From Longispora fulva (GTDB lineage: Bacteria > Actinomycetota > Actinomycetes > Mycobacteriales > Micromonosporaceae): DNA of 64,000 nt. Under the pieces are notes generated by a model. That model was not told the origin of the DNA and ran no database searches. It saw only the letters and a list, made by a program, of their open reading frames with translations. Made by a program: the position numbers and the translations under genes. Shown here piece after piece: positions 61,761 through 64,000 of this stretch. Location of the stretch: NCBI RefSeq assembly GCF_015751905.1, contig NZ_JADOUF010000001.1, positions 744,001 through 808,000 on the forward strand, written 5' to 3'. How positions within the stretch are numbered: position 1 is the first letter of the stretch; every line of letters starts with the position of its first letter.

Positions 61761-61772
61761 AAGGAGAGCGCA

Positions 61773-62696
61773 ATGTTACTCGCCCAGCCGCCGCCCACCC
61801 GAACCGTCCTGGCCCCGCGCACCCGCGCCAGCCAGAAGCGGCGGGGGCGGGCGGGGCCGGCGAAGGTCGCGGGCCGGGCGCTCGTCGCGGTGTGGGTGGC
61901 GTTCAACGTCACCCTGCTGGGCTGGCTGGTGTTGACCTCGTTCAAGAGCAGCCGGGAGATCTTCCAGGAGCCGCTGTCGCTGCCCACCGCCCCGCGCACG
62001 GACAACTACGTGTCCGCGTGGAGCGTGTCGGAACTCGGCGTCGGGTTCCTCAACTCCGCCGTCATCGTGGGGCTGTCCGCCGCGCTGGTGGTGGCGCTGG
62101 CCGCGCCGTGCGCGTACATGCTCACCCGGGGGCAGACCCGCTCTGCGGGGCCGGTCACCACGTTCTTCGCCGTCGGCATGGGCGTACCCCTGCAGGCCGT
62201 GATCATTCCGATCTTCGTGCTCACGCAGTCCGTCTCCAGCTTCGCCTACGCGACGTTCGGCTGGTGGGACGACCGGGTCAGCCTCCTGGTCGTCTACGTC
62301 GCGATGTCGTTGCCGTTCACGGTCTTCCTGCTCACCGGGTTCTTCCGGTCCCTGCCGGCCGACCTGGAGGAGGCCGCGGCCATGGACGGCGCCAGCGGGC
62401 CGCGCACCTTCCTGCGCGTCATGCTGCCCCTGGCCCAGCCCGGCCTGGTCACCGCGTTCATCCTCAACGTCGTCAGCCTGTGGAACGAGACCCTCGTGGC
62501 ACTGATCCTGATCACGGACAACGAGCAGTACACGCTGCCGCAGGCACTGCTCGGGCTGTACCAGACCATGCAGTACACGTCGAACTGGGGCGGGTTGTTC
62601 GCCGGGGTCGTCATCGTCGTGCTCCCGATCCTCGGGGTGTACGTCTGGCTCGGTCGCCGCATCGTCGAAGGCCTCACCGTGGGGGCCGGCAAATGA
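61773..62696 (+). CDS. sugar ABC transporter permease, MalG type
   Basis: A 307-residue permease with six helices. The EAA loop reads LEEAAAMDGASGPRTFLRVM. The N-terminal helix (LVAVWVAFNVTLLGWLVLTS) and the exit helix (GLFAGVVIVVLPILGVYVWL) are clear. AGGAGA lies before the ATG. Its stop overlaps the start of the DUF5107 gene (ATGA), so the two are coupled. With the MalF-type permease it forms the transport channel. Confidence 0.92.
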   Translation: MLLAQPPPTRTVLAPRTRASQKRRGRAGPAKVAGRALVAVWVAFNVTLLGWLVLTSFKSSREIFQEPLSLPTAPRTDNYVSAWSVSELGVGFLNSAVIVGLSAALVVALAAPCAYMLTRGQTRSAGPVTTFFAVGMGVPLQAVIIPIFVLTQSVSSFAYATFGWWDDRVSLLVVYVAMSLPFTVFLLTGFFRSLPADLEEAAAMDGASGPRTFLRVMLPLAQPGLVTAFILNVVSLWNETLVALILITDNEQYTLPQALLGLYQTMQYTSNWGGLFAGVVIVVLPILGVYVWLGRRIVEGLTVGAGK

Positions 62697-64000
62697 CCCA
62701 CGTGCGCCTCGACACCGTCCGGCTGCCCGTCGCCCCGCTCGGCGACGCCAACCCGCTGCCGCCGTTGGGTTCCCCCCGACCGGTCACCTCCCTACTGGAC
62801 GCCTCGGCGGCCGACCCGGAACTGGCCGCCAACCTCGCCTACGGACACCCCGCCACCCTGCTGCCGTACACCACCCAGGACGGGTACACCCGCGACCTCG
62901 CCGACACCGACGTGCCGGTGGCCGTCGTCGACAACGGCATCGTCCGCGCCGAGTTCCTCCTCGGCTACGGCGGCCGGATGCGCTCACTCGTGCACCTGCC
63001 CACCGGCCAGGAACTCCTGCACCGCAACCCCGTCCTGCAACCGGCGAACCTGGCCCTGCGCAACGCCTGGTTCGCCGGCGGCGTCGAGTGGAACCTCGGC
63101 ACCACCGGCCACAGCCCACTGACCTGCGCACCCCTGCACGCCGCCCGGGTCACCCGCCCCGACGGCGTGCAGGTCCTGCGGATGTGGGAGTTCGAACGGC
63201 TCCGCGAACTGGTCTACCAGATCGACGCGTACGCGCCCCCGCTGTCGGAGGTGCTGTACGTGCACGTGCGAATCATCAACCCCAACCCGCACGAGGTACC
63301 GGTCTACTGGTGGTCCAACATCGCCGTACCCGAGACCCCCGGCACCCGGGTCGTCGCGCCGGCCGACTCCGCCTACCACCTGTCCTACGACGGCAGGCTG
63401 CGCCGCGTGCCCGTCCCCGTCCGCAACGGCTCCGACGCCAGCTACCCGGCGGCGGCCCCCAACCCGGCCGACTACTTCTACGACATCGTCCCGCGCCGCC
63501 GACGGTGGATCGCCGCCGTCGACGCCGACGGCACCGGACTGTTCCACACCTCCACCGACTGGCTGCGCGGCCGCAAACTGTTCGTCTGGGGCCACAGCCC
63601 CGGCGGCCGGCGCTGGCAGGAATGGCTGTCCCCGCCGGGGCACCCGTACCTGGAGATCCAGGCCGGCCTCGCCCGCACCCAGCTCGAACACCTGCCGATG
63701 CCCGCCGGCGAACGCTGGTCCTGGCTGGAGGCCTACGGCCGGCTCGACGTCGACAAGGTCCCCGCCCACGACCCGAGCTGGATCACCACCCGCGGCGCCG
63801 TGGAACGCGCCCTGCAACGCCAGCTCCCGCGCGACGCCGTCGACCGCGAGTACGCCAACGCCTCCGCCTGGGTCGACCTCCCGCCGACCCAACGGCTGCA
63901 CACGGGCTCCGGCTGGGGCGCCCTGGAACGCCACTGCCGCGCCGACACCTCCCTGCACCTGCCCGGCACCCCGTTCGACGACGACACCCTCGGCCCCGAA
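62693..64000 (+). CDS. DUF5107 protein, 5' part (runs off the window)
   Basis: An uninterrupted frame of 436 codons from the ATG at 62693 to the window end. The text (VPVAVVDNGIVRAEFLLGYG, GGRMRSLVHLPTGQELLHRN, VEWNLGTTGHSPLT, VYWWSNIAVPETPGTRVVAP) matches DUF5107, a beta-sandwich sugar-processing-like domain that in full-length proteins is followed by tetratricopeptide repeats. Such genes occur in sugar-uptake operons and are thought to act on the imported glycan or its glycosides. Coupled to the permease gene upstream. Confidence 0.85.
   Translation, partial: MTHVRLDTVRLPVAPLGDANPLPPLGSPRPVTSLLDASAADPELAANLAYGHPATLLPYTTQDGYTRDLADTDVPVAVVDNGIVRAEFLLGYGGRMRSLVHLPTGQELLHRNPVLQPANLALRNAWFAGGVEWNLGTTGHSPLTCAPLHAARVTRPDGVQVLRMWEFERLRELVYQIDAYAPPLSEVLYVHVRIINPNPHEVPVYWWSNIAVPETPGTRVVAPADSAYHLSYDGRLRRVPVPVRNGSDASYPAAAPNPADYFYDIVPRRRRWIAAVDADGTGLFHTSTDWLRGRKLFVWGHSPGGRRWQEWLSPPGHPYLEIQAGLARTQLEHLPMPAGERWSWLEAYGRLDVDKVPAHDPSWITTRGAVERALQRQLPRDAVDREYANASAWVDLPPTQRLHTGSGWGALERHCRADTSLHLPGTPFDDDTLGPE

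Overview
The window is high-GC DNA (GC-ending codons, frequent GTG starts, SigE-family sigma factors, MocR and ROK regulators) from an actinomycete. A Micromonosporales- or Streptomyces-like soil genus is plausible, but I cannot name the organism. Ordinary chromosomal genes at both ends enclose a long accessory stretch (about 9.9-51 kb) full of toxin modules, transposon relics, plasmid-type genes and pseudogenes.

0-9.6 kb: beta-carbonic anhydrase, DinB-like protein, DUF2306 membrane protein, a NarL-type two-component pair, a divergent TetR/lipoprotein pair around a perfect palindrome, and a divergent MocR/MFS exporter pair around another palindrome.

9.9-21.9 kb: a polymorphic-toxin region. 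The minus strand carries DUF4259 and other small proteins, an Imm1-type immunity gene, and a headless C-terminal toxin that looks like an SCP1.201/DddA-type cytidine deaminase. The plus strand carries a 2411-residue secreted RHS/YD-repeat protein with ricin-type lectin repeats. Its C-terminal toxin domain carries the FWSG, TLE, W and E signature positions of ADP-ribosyl cyclases (CD38/Aplysia cyclase), and a small likely immunity gene follows.

22-34 kb: a SigE-type sigma factor with a co-encoded membrane protein, then a decayed zone: a dead FAD monooxygenase, a one-spacer type I-E-like CRISPR remnant whose leader-side repeat abuts a tRNA-Arg(ACG) 3' fragment, and pieces of an integrated plasmid-like element (MobC-like protein, primase tail, RepA-like AAA ATPase) cut by an IS982-family element.

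34-40 kb: a 1395-residue TPR-CHAT (caspase-like) protein divergent from a small Cys-rich protein that is translationally coupled to a membrane protein. This is a candidate conflict or signalling system. An IS701-family element with perfect ends follows.

42-51 kb: a single-polypeptide sigma factor/transmembrane fusion, an exported amidase with tandem Trp-rich repeats in an operon with a lipoprotein and two very small genes, IS3- and IS481-like relics, small secreted proteins, a protein-tyrosine-phosphatase-like gene and a plasmid-type winged-helix protein with iteron-like repeats inside its gene.

52-64 kb: a giant patatin-like membrane protein, a Tat-exported BBE-type flavin oxidase whose 3' end is duplicated 525 bp downstream, and a ROK regulator divergent from a sugar ABC importer (binding protein, two permeases, no ATPase here) followed by a DUF5107 protein that runs off the window.
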